Source: Massospora cicadina (Eukaryota; Entomophthoromycota; Entomophthoromycetes; Entomophthorales; Entomophthoraceae). Taken from it: DNA of 64,000 nt. Location: positions 186,001-250,000 of the forward strand of contig JAKSZP010000002.1 in assembly GCA_022478985.1 (NCBI GenBank), read 5' to 3'. Shown here piece by piece: positions 24,145 through 35,699 of this stretch (position 1 is its first letter; the number at the start of each line of letters is the position of its first letter). The notes under the pieces were generated by a model. That model did not search any database. It was not told the origin of the DNA and was given only the letters and a program-made list of their open reading frames with translations. A program made the position numbers and the translations under genes.

Positions 24145-25281
24145 TTAATGGGTTGGGTTACATTGTGTACAGATAGGAAGTGCATTGTCCCTTTCTGATT
24201 CAAATGCCCATTTCGCATAATCTTGCGGCTGCTGAGCTGTATTAGGGGCGGTCATACTAGAGAGATGCTCTTGTTGTTGCTCAATGTTGCGCTTGGCTGC
24301 TTCCTCCCAAGCTGCTGCTTCCTTCTTCTCCTTCTGCTTATTCTGATTGACCTTCTCCGCTGCCTTTCTGGCCTTCTTTGCTTCTTTAAGTTGCTCTGGG
24401 GAGACTTGTTGGACTACCTCATAGTTAGCCTGTGATCCCCAGAGGTGGGCTGTTAATGCGTCCCCCTGATCTAAATCCTTCAGACTTTCTTCACACTCAA
24501 TAAAATTTCTTCCCTCCCATTTAGCCGGACAGGCATTGTGTTTATTCCCTACTTTGTTGCATCTCGTGCATATGGGTGGGATCTTTTCTGGGCGGACTGA
24601 GAAAGGGCAAGACTGATTCCCCTTTGGGTCCAAGGTGTACGCTTTGCGTGGCATTGTATTGATGTCACCATCAGCATCCATGCTTGAGCGTATCATTGCT
24701 ACAGACTTGTCTGTAGCCAGGTGGGGCAAGAGGCAGTTTTTCTACATTTCAAGTAAGACTAGTTTCCATGTGCGCTCTGGCCGCTTGTTAGAGCTGCCTT
24801 CAGATAGTCCCGCTTTTAAGTGGTTTGGAGTACTTCTAGTACTACAAACAAGTTTCTATAATCCCAAAAATGGGTACGTGTAATTGGTATATTGGCTGTG
24901 ATTGTTCAGGCTCCTTGCCTACTCTCAGCTTAGTGTAGGTGACTAAATGGGGCAGCTATGGCTTCATCTGCGGCCTCAGCAGTAGCGAAGCCAAGATCTA
25001 AGGTTCTCATTGTGAGCTTTTCAGTCAAGCTTACAGCCTTTTGGGAAGATTTCTGGGATGTCCTGACATATTTCTTCATATTGTAGAGGTTCCTCAACGC
25101 CAAAGTTAATGCTCACACCAAATTCACGAGATGACTTGGGAAATGTGTGGCTGATGTTGCCAGTTTGAAGAAAATCTTGGACCATCTTAAGATAAATACT
25201 GTTTGGGACATATGGTCCCTTTTTTGCACTATGGTTAAAGTAGAGCAGCTGGGAATTCTGGCCCATGCTGTTCCCCTTCAT
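24145..25281 (-). pseudogene. LINE L-2 ORF1 (zinc-knuckle nucleic-acid-binding protein)
   Basis: Three pieces: 25,281-25,021 (likely N-terminus from an ATG), a decayed middle near 24,950 with LDLGFATAEAADEA, matching LDLGFKSKIAADEA in L-4, and 24,729-24,145. The last holds a CCHC knuckle CTRCNKVGNKHNAC (C-x2-C-x4-H-x4-C) followed by a Lys/Ala/Glu-rich stretch (KKARKAAEKVNQNKQKEKKE) likely to form a charged helix. ORF1 proteins of this kind bind LINE RNA. Frameshifts separate the pieces. Confidence 0.8.
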
Positions 25282-25439
25282 CGCTGCTGCAGGTGAGTGA
25301 GTTAGGTGGAGTCAGTCGCTTTGTCACCTTTTTATCAGATGGAACAATAAGACAAGTTGTAATTGTTTGAATCAATTTAATCATCTGTAAACAAAAATAA
25401 TGCTTATAGGAAAGAAAAGCAAGTTAAAAATAAACAAGC

Positions 25440-26180
25440 AGAATACAAAGCCGCAAAGGTGCGTCTAGTGGTGGACCTCCCAGATGGTCAACGGGTGGTC
25501 AAGATGAAGCACACTTGTTGGTCCAAATCTTAATAAAATTTTGTTTGTTAAACTTCATCCCCACAATGATTAAGTGCACAGTGCTGGAGCACCGCTTAAT
25601 GGCTGAGCTCAAATGTATATGGAGAGATATAATCCTTTGAGATGCATTGCTTTACGCTCATGTAAGACCTGTGCATGGGCAAAGTGATTTCTATACTCAC
25701 CCCATTCACAGTGGTTGCAAAGAATTGACTCAAATCCCAAACCGGTTTTGTGTTAGTTCAGGGTCAAAAATCCCACCTGTTTGTGTTACTGTGGAAAGCG
25801 CGCCCCCTATCTGCACCTTTTGTCATTATTTTGGCCACAAGGCCCACAACTGCCCCCTCTAAGGAGGGCATCACACAAACAGAAATTATACCAGAAGTGA
25901 TGAGCTGTGCAGACGCCAATTTATGAACAAGCCATATATACCAACGCCGCATTCCCTATGGGTTTGCAGGGGTGCTATATTCAGGAAAAACAGTGTGTTA
26001 CCTCATGAGCGTAAGAAGGCCAAGCAGGCCCAAGGCAGCAGCCAAGGCAGCAGCCATGGCTGCATCTGTAATACCGCCCTCCTTCTACAGGATGACATTG
26101 AGTTATTTGCTGCAGAAGCGGCTCATGAATAGGTCCACTAATCAGATTGGGTCAACCAGACTGATGACCTGATGGGTGGG
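25440..26180 (+). pseudogene. LINE L-3 ORF1 fragment with zinc knuckle
   Basis: Translation starts inside ORF1 with a block matching VRIVVNLPKGQWVVK of L-4. At 25,800-25,862 it reads PPICTFCHYFGHKAHNCPL, a good C-x2-C-x4-H-x4-C knuckle. Frames at 25,923-26,172 carry the Lys/Ala-rich tail (RPSRPKAAAKAAAMAAS). The N-terminal third is missing by truncation, and frame changes break the rest. Confidence 0.75.
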
Positions 26181-27023
26181 TCATATACACCCAACTAATG
26201 TTACCAAGCCTCAATTGTACCTGATTTCTCCCACCAATTTTCCTACCAAATTTTTGCCAACCTGCAATGATGCACAGCAAGAGTACAGTAATTCGAAAAT
26301 TTGTCCCAAGTCAAAAAAGTGAGCAACAAAACCAAACCTTCATCCAAAGTGTAAGAGTCCCTCAAGGATGCATATGTCAAAAAGAAGCATTATACGTGGT
26401 CCACTGTTGTTGCTGAGAGAGTGGCAAAGGGAGGCTAATGGTCCCTTCCCATCACATCTAAGGTGTGATGGGGGAACAATCACAATAGGGACGTTGAACA
26501 TTGCTGGACTCAAGGCCTCACCGTCCAGGGCTAGGAAAGTGAGTTTTTTTAAATAAATTTACCTGTGGACATCCTGGCCATTCAGTAAACCAAAAATACA
26601 TATGGTACTGAGGACACATGGGCAACCACGCTCCTCCCTTCCATTTCCATTTGGTCGCTGCACTGTGGGGTGCTTTTATGAGCAACCAGTTTTTTAAATA
26701 TATTTCTTCAAATTTGTACCTCAATGGCTTTGTGCTCCTTGTGTCCATTTTGTGGGATGACAAAGTGCATGCTGTCAATAAATATTTACACCCCAACCTG
26801 TGCACAGTATCGCTGGAAATCCTTATCAGCTGAAGCTTCCCTCCCGCTCCCCCTGAATCATTTGTGGTGGGCGATATGAACTGCTGGTCAACCTGGCCAC
26901 TGACCGCTGGCCTTCAGCGCTTGCCTCCCCTGCAGGGGCACATAGAACTTCGTGTTCTAAAATGCTACTTTAGGGATGTTTGATACCCTACATAAACATG
27001 CACCGAATGCATCCCAACAGGTC

Positions 27024-27419
27024 TTTTTTTGCACTAGTGGTGCCCAACCCAAAAGGGGTAGCCGCCACGCATCTTTATTTGCAAATGAGCCAAATAAAGG
27101 GATTATCAGATTTAAACAATCATAATAAAGCCCCTTAGTTATCATCCTAGGAAGCCATATCAGAAGGTAAGGAAGCTTTGGGGAAACTTTTGTCTGGCGC
27201 TCACTTTAACTGGTTGACCATGGCAGACAGCATAGGGTTTGGGACATCAGCGACGTGTGGCATAAGGAGGTATAATTGGGGGTTTTCTTCATTAATGAGG
27301 CCGGCGGTGTCCATCACCTTAATGTATTGAGTAAGTTGATGATCTGCAAAAGTAATTAGAGCAGGCACACGAGTGAAAGACTTGATTCTTTAGTGGGTTT
27401 GGGTATAATTGGGTTCCTT
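27024..27419 (-). mobile_element. K1: 5'-truncated copy of the K element
   Basis: Reads on the minus strand and matches the last 360 or so bases of K2 (46,850-47,212): same reading frame, stop, UTR and 3' end (GGGTTGGGCACCACTAGTGC plus an A-run). It splits the L-3 endonuclease. The flanks 26,995-27,023 and 27,420-27,449 both correspond to the same LINE segment (both begin AACATG and end near GGTC), which fits a decayed TSD. The coding part runs from about 27,355 down to a TGA near 27,215; this copy keeps the frame that K2 loses by a one-base deletion near its stop. Confidence 0.75.
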
Positions 27420-27484
27420 AACATGTCTCGTCCCCATGTGACAATGGTCATCTGAGTTTGATGTCCTGCATTGACTTTATTATT

Positions 27485-27508
27485 TTTTTTAGTACTAGAT
27501 GGTCCCAA
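27485..27508 (-). mobile_element. Mini-retroposon footprint m2 (24 nt)
   Basis: Minus-strand sequence TTGGGACCATCTAGTACT followed by AAAAAA. Perfect 16-bp TSDs CATTGACTTTATTATT lie at 27,469-27,484 and 27,509-27,524. It is inside the L-3 endonuclease; joining the TSDs restores the alignment to L-4. Confidence 0.9.
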
Positions 27509-28298
27509 CATTGACTTTATTATTGTCCCATTGAAATTTTGATCTCAGGTTGAACACTTTACAATGACAAAAATTGATTTCTTTTACTACAGGTTGGTGT
27601 CAATTTCCTTCTCTTTGTCACACCTTTGTGGCACAGGCGCTGAAGTAATTCAAACTTCGCCCAGCTGATATCATGTTGCCTAGGTTTACTCATAGGTGGA
27701 CACCAAAACCTTGGCTCTGAAGTTTACCAAACTGTTCTGTGAAGATTCACTCTCAACCTGGTCTAATTTCAAAGCGAACACCATCTGTCAGGCATGCCAC
27801 ATCTCATTGTGTCACTCTCAGGCTGCCTCGGCAGTCAGTTTATGCACACTTTCAGATGTGGACCACCTGGAATCTAAAGTCCCTGCCGAAGGCTACAGCC
27901 TGGCTTGGGGTCACACGTGGGCAGAGGTGTCCGCTCACCACAACACTGGTAAGTCAAAACAAACATTAATTTGTGTACTGTATAAAGCAAAAAATATAGC
28001 AGATGGCACCACGTGCTCAGCCTACTTTTTCCATAAATCCTTTGCACCACGACAGAGCTTGGCCTGCACACAGGTGAGGCAGCTAGACCACTACGTCGCA
28101 GATAGTCCAGCTGAAGTGGCAATTGAGGTTTGAAATTATTATTCCAAATTGTATAAAACCAATTCATTCGACCTCACTGAAGTTGCTGAATTTCTTGAAA
28201 GCGCTCATTAATGCACCATTTCCCGTTATCTGGAGTTAATAAATTTAAATTTTTCGTGATGAACTCTAGTACGCTGTTCATGGTGCACTGTTCAGGAT

Positions 28299-29250
28299 AT
28301 GCTCAGGTTCAAAGAGATTCCTTATGAGTTCTACAGGAAATATTTTAATTTTTTCTCCTCTTTGCTGCTTACCTCAATGAATCAGTGTTTGCTGGAAACG
28401 CGCCTCCATCCTGGGGGCCAGGAGGCTTTCACAATAATGCTGCATAATAAAGGGGATAATCTGGACTTAAGCCAACTGGCGCACATATCACTTATTAACA
28501 CTGATACTATATTATTTACTAAAATTTATGGCCAAACGCCTAGGAGAAGTCGACTTTAATCTCATTTTTTTAAAAATTTGATTTCATTCCCAAGCGGTCT
28601 ATATGAGACAACATACATACTTTAGCCAACGTCTTCCAATCCACAACTACTGGAGCACTTGTTTTTTAAACCAGCAGTAGGCTTATGATAGAGTCAACTG
28701 GGATTACTAAAGCTTGCCTTCACCTGTTCCTTCTCCCCCATCAGTTCATTAATTGGGTGATGTTGCTTATGGAATCCGCCACAATGTCTGTACATGGCCC
28801 TGGCTTCTTCACTGATTTAGTTCACCCTCAAAGGGGTCTCCGCCAAGCGGACCCTTTGACCCAGTCTTATATAACTTCAGCCTTAACCAAGATTTGCGCA
28901 ACGTGAATGCCCGCCACACTTGTATTCTTTTTCAAGGCCAAGCACCAGTCAAGATGTTGACGCTTGCTGATGATTGTGTTGTTGGGGTATCTAACAATAA
29001 AGATGCACGAGCGCTTGAGGATACTATCTGGGTTTACTCAGGGTAAGTAACGCTGCACTTAACGCATCCAAAACAGAAATGAGAGGTTCCAAGCACGCTG
29101 GTCACCAGCACCCCATTTCCTTTCTGATTCAGCAGCTAGCTCACGGGTTTGCTTGCCCCGCCCACTCCCACCGCCAAGCTTGAGCTCCCCTTTGTGCCAA
29201 GACCCACCGTGGGTCTGGTACGCCATTTGGGTGTGTGGCTGGAGGTGGGA
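28299..29250 (+). pseudogene. LINE L-3 reverse transcriptase
   Basis: Blocks in order: GGQEAFTIMLHNKGDNLDL near 28,415-28,470, AYDRVNWDY near 28,680-28,710, HPQRGLRQADPLTQS near 28,825-28,870, and the catalytic centre LADDCVVGVSN at 28,962-28,995 (LADD for FADD; both catalytic Asp residues kept). These correspond one to one with L-4. Frameshifts and stops separate them, so the polymerase is inactive. It lies between the endonuclease and the thumb/zinc finger of the same element. Confidence 0.8.
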
Positions 29251-29262
29251 GAGTAAGCCTCA

Positions 29263-30440
29263 ATGGTGATGGAGCATCATATTTTGGCCAACGTCACAAA
29301 ACGCATCGCATCCCTCAGAACCCAGCAAACTTCCCTCACAGGCAGAGTTGTGCTAGCCAACTCTATGCTCCTATTTAAAGTTTGGTTTGTGGCCCTTGTT
29401 ATCGCCTTTTCCTCATCTTTCTTCACCTCGTTATATGACCTCCTGAAAGGGTGGCTGTGGTCATTCCGCCCACCGCCAGTGCGCCTGGATGTCTTGTTTG
29501 GCCCTCGCCATAGTGGTGGTATGGGCCTGCTCAACTTCGAGGCCCATGCTGCCAAAATACTTGGCACCTGGATCGCTGCAGTCACCAACCCCACGCTCTC
29601 AGCCCAGCAATGGTCTCGTGCGGCCCACTCCAATTTCTCCCTCGCTTTGAGCCTCAGCTATCCTACCCACTTCAATTATCTGTTAAACTATCTTGCCTCA
29701 CATCCCTCTGCTGTGGGCCTGCATGGAACGTTGACCCACTTCAAACGAGTTCTCCTCTACATGTGGAGCACTGATTGGAGAATTTACATCAGTGGGAACA
29801 CCGCCCTGAAGGGTCGCCCTACTCCCCGCTTCACACATGAAGTACAAGGTTAAGCCGTTATAAAAAGTTTGATACCAAAGGAGGTTCCCTATCATGGCCA
29901 GGGTGGACTATCTAGACATGTTAGACATTCCCTACTCCCTAGAAGCCCAGATTCTCATTTGGAAGTACACTCATCTCCCTCTTTTACAGCCGCATGTTCA
30001 TTCCCATGTATGGTGCTGCCTAAAACGGGTATACCATACTGCCAAGAACTCCAATTAATCACACTCCTCATGTGTTGTGTGTGCCCAATATGGGACTTTA
30101 GTTTACCGCCTGGAAGGGTGCCTTCCGTCAAAAGCGATCTGGCTTGAAGTTCAACGTCACTTTTGCTAGGAGCAAGCAAAGCCCTTCAGCCTATCTAAGG
30201 ATATCATCGACTTGTCATTGGGTTCCCCTATACAACTTTCCCTCCAAGCCTTGGTGGTGCAATTGCAATGCGGTCTATGCACACGGTTGTCTTGGATGCC
30301 ATTTAATGCTCAACCGCACGCACCATGATGTTGTGCGCCGATTCCAGTCGCACCTCATGGACCACTTTCAATCATGAATGTTTGGGTACCTGCCATCCCA
30401 CCAATGACAGTTGGTCTCATCCTGTTTTCTAATGTGGCTC
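29263..30440 (+). pseudogene. LINE L-3 ORF2 C-terminus (thumb and zinc finger)
   Basis: An open frame of 196 codons (29,263-29,853) has the thumb blocks ASLRTQQTSLTGRVVLANSM and GGMGLLNFEAHAAKILGTW shared with L-1 and L-4. Beyond a frameshift, 30,065-30,125 reads CVVCAQYGTLVYRLEGC. This is the zinc finger, but the His ligand present in L-1 and L-4 is Tyr here. The frame then decays up to the 3' UTR. Confidence 0.8.
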
Positions 30441-30791
30441 ATTACTTCAGACCCCTTCCTTCATACATGATCAATAGTGGCACAAGCCTCTACTCACAAT
30501 ATCCCCTTACTTTACTTGGCGTTCCCTCTTGTAACAGAAGATATCGTTAGCTTCTGTGGGGTGCCTCTTGCTTTTGTTATTTTTTTAGTTTAAATATCGG
30601 AAGTGATCCTCTCATGGTCGGCCTTGCTCAAATAAAATTCAATAGAGATACTGATGGGGACGTGTCATTCCCAAAATCCCTTAAACTTCCAAAGCTGCAG
30701 ATGTCATCAACAGCCTCTACTAGTAGAAGCAAATATAAGCAGCTGGAGTATAAGGCACACTACATAAGTTTGTCTGTAAGGTTATCCACCA

Positions 30792-31043
30792 CTAATATTC
30801 AGCATAGGCAGGATCTAATATTCCCAGAAAGGTACAAACCTCATTGAATGACGGGCTATCTAGACCCTTATTCTCCAGCAAGTATTTGGAGGGGACGTTA
30901 CCGTGAACACAGGTGTCAACAATAGCCTGAGATTTCAGAGGTATAATGGTCATCTTAGGTAAATAAATTGGAATGCCTAAGTGGCCATCAACCGCAAGCA
31001 GGGTGTCCATACATGAGAGCCCCTCACGTGATATTTGTGCCAA
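30792..31043 (-). pseudogene. Gy-C aspartic protease remnant
   Basis: The frame contains AIVDTCVHGNVPSKYLLENK, which corresponds to the Gypsy protease active-site block (ALIDSGAxGNFIS), with DTC in place of DSG or DTG. In a live element the protease cuts the gag-pol polyprotein. It lies on the minus strand downstream of the gag frames at 32.0-33.0 kb and would be followed by the RT now found at 19.25-19.86 kb. L-3 and L-2 sit in between; this join is an inference from order, strand and domain content. Confidence 0.6.
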
Positions 31044-31828
31044 TTATTCCAGCTCTTTTTCTCTAATAGACAAGCCTGGGCTTTTATCTCAATTTTGGCA
31101 TTGAGCAATGTCTCAAGAACCAGTGAGACTCAATTTCCCAGACGGGATAGAAATCCTTCATCATAGTGTAAAACCGAGGAGTAGTCCCAGAAAAACTGTG
31201 TCCTGAGGAAAAGATCATAGATCAAGTTACCTAGTGCAATGCTGAGTGTATGCATGGAAAGCTTTCCAAATGGATAGTTAAAAAAGAATTTGACCTAATG
31301 AACGAGTAACCGAGGTCCAGCCATAATATATTTCAATTATATGCGGCAAGTCTGGAGAAAATTTGATGCGCTTTATCATTTTGGATGAAATGACATTCAT
31401 GGGAAACCACTGTAAACAATGGCGTGGACTGAAATTTTTTGAAATCGATCAGCAACACAGGTAACCAAAAATTCTAAACTGAGGAGGTAGCATAAAACAA
31501 CAGAAGATTTATCAGAATAAGTTAATAAAAAATCAGGCTCTTTATTATCAACGGATAATTAGACGTCTTCTTCTGGTATGATAACTCCAATTTCATTATC
31601 GTCACTAAAGATTCTTGAGGCGAGGTAGGAATGTCAGCATGGAGTGCATCGTTTTTCATGCTGAAGGCCATTTTCGCACCTCTAAAGCAAGTATTTTCAA
31701 ACAAGTTTTGGCGCTTTGATGAAAACCGTTATAATAATTGCATCAAGACTGAGGATTCTTTTGGGTATTAACAACATGAACCTCAGGATGGTTAAAAAAG
31801 ATAAAGGCGTTGCCTTATGATGCAGAGT

Positions 31829-32960
31829 TTATGCAAGTATCTCGTTAAGCACTTCTTTAATTTCCCAAACGCAAGTAAAACCATTATTCTGGCTCATCAT
31901 GTGCATCTGAACCTCACTATAAAACCACAGCGCAGAGATGAATGCAGTTATGGCGTCGTTTAAGCTAATATAATTAGTTGTTGCTAAGGGCTGTGCTTGG
32001 GCATAGAAGTAGGTGGCAAACTTCACGAACTCTCTCCTTTATTCAGATGAACAATCATGAAGCTTGCTTTTGATTTGCCAAGGTCTAGTTGCTGAAAAGT
32101 ACAGAGTCTAAGGCGGCACATACCTGTTACCTTGTTTGTCATTCTTTTAGATTGGACTCATAATTTTCTGAGCGGTGTTATTCAAACAATAGTGGATAAG
32201 CTTTACCTTCTGTCATTTGGTAGCCTCTTCAATGGATTTCTCATAGGCATATAGGAAGTAGGCAATGATCTCCTGGTCGGTGGTGAACTTTGTTTAAAAC
32301 TAGGCTTAAAATTATTTACAATATGTTTGGAAAGGGTGTTGACAACAGGAATAGTTTAGGCTAAAAAATTTCTGTTTCCACATAGTGCAAGAGCCCTTCT
32401 GATCCAGATGTCATCTCAACCCTTCGAGGTCCTCTTTGATATCATCTCAGTTCTGGTTTAAAAGAAGAAATAGAGGCCTTATGAGTAAAATTCTCGTTTA
32501 ATGATTGAATAACATTCGTTTAAGAAGAAACTGACTTCTAGATTGTTTAAGAATGTATCAGAACCTCATAAGGTTTACTCCAGTTTTAAAATGCAATTTT
32601 CTTGTGAGCTTGGTGAAGGCGCTAAATTTATCCATCTTATCTGACAAAGTTTTAATAGAGACCTTAGGGTCAATAGGGACTATTTCTTTTGGACTTATAC
32701 CCCTGAGCACATTGCAAATATGATCCTGTAAGTAAGCGAGGGCTGTCAAAATGTCCATTTTCCAAGGGTCGTAGGGTCTCCAGGAGTAAGCACTTTGTAA
32801 CCAGAGGGCCCTTGAGGCTCACTTGGACATTCAGGTCATTAAATACCTTCTGGACCCCTAGACCCCTCAGGCCCTTACTTCTGGAGGCAATGTCATGAGA
32901 GTCTATCTCCTGATAGTGCTGCGGTGAGTCTGCACCAGGTCCTCGACTTGGTTGAGCCAT
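31829..32960 (-). pseudogene. Gy-C gag remnant
   Basis: Three minus-strand frames (32,960-32,670; 32,758-32,558; 32,026-31,829) make a plausible gag. The first starts with MAQPSRGPGADSPQHYQEID, a low-complexity N-terminus. The last contains ISALWFYSEVQMHMMSQN, which I take as capsid-like only from its position between N-terminus and protease. No zinc knuckle is visible. Confidence rests mainly on context: it lies between the presumed 5' LTR (33.5 kb) and the protease (31.0 kb), all on one strand. Confidence 0.45.
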
Positions 32961-33539
32961 TGATTTCAGGCAGACTCAAGTAATTAGGTATTCTGACAAA
33001 CCTATTACACAAGGAAGCTGTGAATTTGCTATCTAACAAGCTAGTTGGTTGCAGACCTCATTGATCAGCTGACAGTTAATGACAATAATTTTTCAATTAT
33101 TGTTGATGAAGGAGGAGGCCATATTATATAAATCCACAATGAAGAGTGTAAGGTTTGTGTAAGCCCTAGTTGTCAGGATATTTTGTGGTGGTGTAATAGA
33201 CTACTTGTTAGAGGGGGTATAGTGGGATGGAAGAAATTTTGGAGGTATAATTTTGTCCCCTGAAGCAATTTGTCTCAGAAGTAGAGTTGAGGTATATAAA
33301 TCCTTCAGCATGGAAAGCACAGAAGAAGCGCGGAGAGGATGAAGCGGCCTCCCACAGAATAGATGCCAATTAGTAACTGTTGTTTAATTATTTGAAGTTC
33401 TCATTTTAGGTTAATACTGATCGCCATAAAAGGAAGGTTAAGTAAACATAAAAGTGGCCCAATACTCTAAACTCTTAGGATGCATGGACAGTACAACATA
33501 TTTTAAGGTGATGAGAAATGAGCGATAATTCTCAAATGA

Positions 33540-33620
33540 TTGGCAGGTTTTTTTTCTTGACTATTAAATAGCTCCATTGTTTGTGATAGACGTTTTCACT
33601 TAGACAGATTGGAGCATACT
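33540..33620 (-). repeat. Left part of the Gy-C 5' LTR, cut by Gy-D
   Basis: This stretch shows weak similarity to 16,080-16,130 and lies directly left of Gy-D. The similarity to the other Gy-C LTR resumes directly right of Gy-D at 39,178. The simplest reading is that Gy-D inserted into this LTR. Confidence 0.4.
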
Positions 33621-34272
33621 TGTAACGGGCAAGTTTGCGCCAATATGCTACAAATATATTAGGAAGTAAAATCCATGTTATTGACCATAATAGGGACAGG
33701 CCTGCTGAAGCCCATCCCCAAATCCTTCCACCATGCCTCGTCATTGCAATATATACCTGAACCACAGTTCTCACGACGCTGCACATCAACAGCATGGTCT
33801 GGGACCAGGAAAGGACCGAGAACAACTCAACGCCACACCAAGCTCACTAGTTGAGATCATTATTCCAATCAGATTCTTTAATAATTTTAATAAGAAACTA
33901 TTTTTTTAAAAGAAAGCAATCATTTTCTTATTTTAATTTTCTTTTTTTCGTAGAAGACACAACTGGACCTTCAGGGCCATGACATCCTCCATTAAATAGC
34001 ACTTTGCAAGAATTGAATAAGCTCCTTCCATGCTAATCTCTCTCAAACACTGTCTAGCACTTGCTTGCAAAGACTCCACATCCCACAAGATCATCATTCA
34101 TGCTGTGTGAAAGACTAACGTCATTTCACGGATGCATTTTAGGCTCAGGATGTTGAATTTCACTAGCTCTGACTTCCCAAAGTTCAAGGCTCTCTGGATT
34201 AGAGCAAGACTCGGATTGAACGCCACACAATCTGAAGCAATGTATTGATCAGGTGCCTCCTGATCCATTACA
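33621..34272 (-). repeat. Gy-D 3' LTR
   Basis: 652 bp, TGTAAC...CATTACA as read on the plus strand. Matches 38,525-39,177 along its whole length, including the CTTCAGGGCYRYGACATCCTCC and ATAGCACTTTGCAAG blocks. Confidence 0.85.
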
Positions 34273-34499
34273 TCACCCCCATAAGTCCAAAACTCCTAGA
34301 CCTTCTCTGGAAATTGCGCGCAGTCTTCCTTTGTCTGCCACGTCTCCTCCTCCACAGGATAGCCTTTCAACTTCAACATCAGTTGCTGCTGGCCCCTCAC
34401 CCATCTCACATCAAATTTCTGTTCCACCTTATATTCTGGCACATCCTCTTTCATAGTTTAGCTGTACCAGACGATCTGGACCTATTCCCTTGGACGCTT

Positions 34500-35481
34500 G
34501 TAACTGGGAAGTATGAATCACTGGATGGGCCTTAAAACCTGTTGGCAAACCTAATCTAAAAGGCAACCCAATTAATGGCTTGGATGATCCCGTATGGGCC
34601 CAAAACTTTGTCCCAGCTTATGACTTTTAACCGAAACAGCATAGTTTTTAACTGCCACATATACCCAGCCCCCAGGCGCAAATGCTGGATCTGGAACCCT
34701 TCGTTGATCTACCTGTTGCTTCTGCTGAGCCACCACCCACTCCTGATTATCCCGTAGTTTCTTCGAATATCTGCCATAGTATGAGTCATCTCATCTGCCC
34801 CCTGACACATTCCGCCCACAGATCCCCAAGAGATCTGGGATTGAGACCATGATTCAGGAAAAATGGTGTCATTCCCGAATTAAGATTGATAATGATTGTT
34901 GTAAGCAAAATGGGACATCTGAACCTACAAAAAAATGTCATCCTTCTAATCAGAAACATAACACCAGAGTTAATGCGCAAGTATCTGATTCACCCTTCCG
35001 TTTATCCATCATATTGAGGATGGTACGCCAAAGACTGAATAGGCCTGATTTCCAAATTACCCAGCAAACTTAACCAGAATTTCGAGACAAATTGTGGACC
35101 ACGGTCTGAAATAATTTCCTCAGATAAGCCATGCTGGGAGAACACCTCGTCAATGAAGTTCCTCACTGCATATTTTGCCAAAAAATTCCTGGTACATGGG
35201 AAAAACTTACTGTATTTAGTTAGTCTATCCACAAACACCATAATTGCCTTTCCCTGCACCTTTGGGAGACCCATTATGAAATTGACACTATTTGAGCTCC
35301 AAGGTGCACATGGTATCTGCAGTGGGTTTAACTTACCCAATGGCGGCTCCCTTGAGGGCTTCGCTTTTGTGCATACCAGCCACTCTCCCACATACTTCTT
35401 GACATCTCTACACAGGCCTGGCCACGAATAGTCCCATTGCACCAAACCCACCGTCTTCTCCACTCCTGGTTGACCTGCCAA
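34500..35481 (-). pseudogene. Gy-D integrase
   Basis: The 159-codon frame 35,481-35,002 is the best-kept Gypsy reading frame in the window. It has the end of the zinc domain (a single CTKAK remains, so a Cys ligand is lost), then VNFIMGLPKV, VFVDRLTKYSKFFP, ISDRGPQFVSKFW and AYHPQYDG. It thus contains the second catalytic Asp block and the conserved HPQxDG. The frame at 34,980-34,786 continues with GMTPFFLNHGLNPRS, the usual post-core block. Near 34,500 a shifted frame reads HPVIHTSQLQ, the HPVFHVSLL block. I see no clear chromodomain after it. Confidence 0.85.
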
Positions 35482-35699
35482 CAGCTAATAATGAGAAACC
35501 CATATTACCTTTCATTGTAACAATGGGTTGGCACCTATACATGAGAATTGTTTTATAACACCCCACGCCTATTCATGAAGGCCCTATGGAACTCAGGTGA
35601 CAATCCCTCTGTCATCTCAGCTTTCAGTCGCAGGCTGAATTCCAACCTTACTTTCTTCTGGAGGACTTACCTCCCCAACTCACTTTCCCCATCCTCAAT

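Larger units (their letters stand above)
20000..25350 (-). mobile_element. LINE L-2, near full length
   Basis: On the minus strand this block has the complete order of a two-ORF LINE: ORF1 with a zinc knuckle (25,281-24,145), endonuclease (about 23,960-23,316), RT (about 22,700-21,500) and a C-terminal zinc finger (20,875-20,414). Its proteins align with L-4 over all domains but are clearly more divergent than L-1, L-3 and L-4 are from one another, so it is a separate subfamily. The outer edges are approximate: the 3' end lies somewhere in 19,870-20,050 and the 5' end in 25,290-25,430. No TSD was found. Confidence 0.8.
26460..27880 (+). pseudogene. LINE L-3 endonuclease, split by two insertions
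   Basis: GTLNIAGLKASPSRARK near 26,490-26,540 and VDILAIQ-like sequence near 26,560-26,600 are the start of the APE-type endonuclease, and VGDMNCWSTWPLTAG near 26,868-26,910 is the central Asp/Asn block. After K1 the frame resumes near 27,425 with the counterpart of the L-4 SMTRIDLILM block. This is cut again by m2 and continues with LALKFTKLFCEDSLSTWSNF at 27,710-27,775, matching L-4. The enzyme would nick target DNA; this copy is dead. Confidence 0.75.
25430..30644 (+). mobile_element. LINE L-3, slightly 5'-truncated
   Basis: Plus-strand copy of the L-4 family. The match begins inside ORF1 (EYKAAKVRLVVDLPDGQ near 25,440-25,490) and runs through the knuckle, endonuclease, RT and zinc finger to a 3' UTR shared with L-4 (TATCGGAAGTG, CATGGTCGGCCTT and AATAAAATTCAATA near 30,595-30,644). 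The endonuclease region is interrupted twice, by K1 (27,024-27,419) and m2 (27,485-27,508). No clear TSD was found. Its left end abuts or nearly abuts the 5' end of L-2 in opposite orientation. Confidence 0.85.

Noticed and set aside
34245..34535. Plus-strand open frames overlapping the Gy-D LTR edge, and a possible chromodomain on the minus strand
   Set aside because: The plus-strand frames are shadows of the minus-strand pol end, and no chromodomain aromatic cage residues could be recognised.
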